In this document: positions 63,823 to 64,000 of the stretch, piece after piece | How the letters are laid out: each line of letters starts with the position of its first letter | Numbering within the stretch: the stretch's first letter is position 1 | NCBI GenBank assembly: GCA_022570795.1 | Contig: JAKUDP010000002.1 | Location: 868,001 to 932,000, forward strand | Length of the DNA: 64,000 nucleotides | Source of the DNA: Sphaerulina vaccinii | Taxonomy: Eukaryota; Ascomycota; Dothideomycetes; Mycosphaerellales; Mycosphaerellaceae | Direction of reading: 5' to 3' | Program-made: the position numbers and the translations under genes | The notes under the pieces: model-generated | What the model was told of the DNA's origin: nothing | What the model saw: the letters and a program-made list of their open reading frames with translations, nothing else | The model's database searches: none

Positions 63823-64000
63823 ATGTCGGCTGCCACTGAGCTTGAGCCGGGTCAAGTTGAACAGCATCTCGAGGACAGCCCGCAGGGAACAACATCCACT
63901 GGCCCAAGCACAGAGCCAAATGCTGCCCACACCAGCTCAGATGCGCCACAGGAGGAGACTGCGCGACCAGATGGCGTTTTGGACGAGTCAACCGAGCGTG
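63823..64000 (+). CDS. 5' part of an unidentified gene, cut by the window end
   Basis: An ATG at 63823 opens an acidic, Ser/Thr/Pro/Glu-rich frame (MSAATELEPGQVEQHLEDSP...) that stays open to the last base. The composition is of a disordered N-terminus; no domain is visible in the 59 codons present. Codon use resembles neighbouring genes. Confidence 0.5.
   Translation, partial: MSAATELEPGQVEQHLEDSPQGTTSTGPSTEPNAAHTSSDAPQEETARPDGVLDESTER

Overview
The window looks like a chromosomal segment of a filamentous ascomycete, probably a plant-associated Dothideomycete. This rests on short introns (about 45-80 nt, GT..AG with CTAAC/CTGAC-like branch sites), dense genes on both strands, several HET-domain genes, secreted cell-wall enzymes, and a block of transposons degraded by repeat-induced point mutation (RIP). 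No species is assigned. Most gene models were assembled by hand from exons, with splice phases checked.

Layout. 0.4-14.4 kb: a small secreted protein, an F-box-like fragment, a CCDC97-like splicing protein, a Ppn2-like polyphosphatase, a cytochrome b2-type dehydrogenase, a ketopantoate reductase, and a SAP/Acinus-type RNA-processing gene surrounded by degenerate duplicates of its own ends. A galactonate dehydratase-like enzyme closes this part. 14.6-28 kb: a C2H2/fungal-specific transcription factor beside a GMC oxidoreductase, FAD monooxygenase, Asp/Glu-racemase-fold enzyme, MFS permease, aldehyde dehydrogenase and metallo-beta-lactamase-fold hydrolase. With no PKS, NRPS or terpene backbone gene, this looks like a regulated catabolic cluster. 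28.1-30.5 kb: a glycine-rich secreted protein and a GH128 glucanase.

30.97-43.84 kb is the most striking region. A HET-domain gene on the minus strand is cut near its 3' end by a 10.6-kb hAT transposon (8-bp target duplication CTAGCAAG). That hAT was itself hit by a 6.76-kb Ty1/copia LTR retrotransposon (5-bp duplication TATAG). Both elements are heavily RIP-mutated. The lost C-terminal coding sequence of the HET gene survives on the far side, in the correct frame.

44-60 kb: a second HET gene, a small secreted protein, a third HET gene fused to a C-terminal Zn2Cys6 cluster (one in-frame TAG and one lost zinc ligand, both RIP-type changes), a MYND gene with an in-frame TGA, a fungal amidoligase, a low-complexity protein with an FPKG repeat, a methylenetetrahydrofolate dehydrogenase, a small acidic protein and a kinase-like gene with an in-frame TAG. 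61.3-64 kb: a GPI-type GH76 mannanase and the start of another gene. Recurrent themes are degraded mobile DNA, genes near it carrying single disabling mutations, and a self-contained metabolic cluster with its own regulator and transporter.
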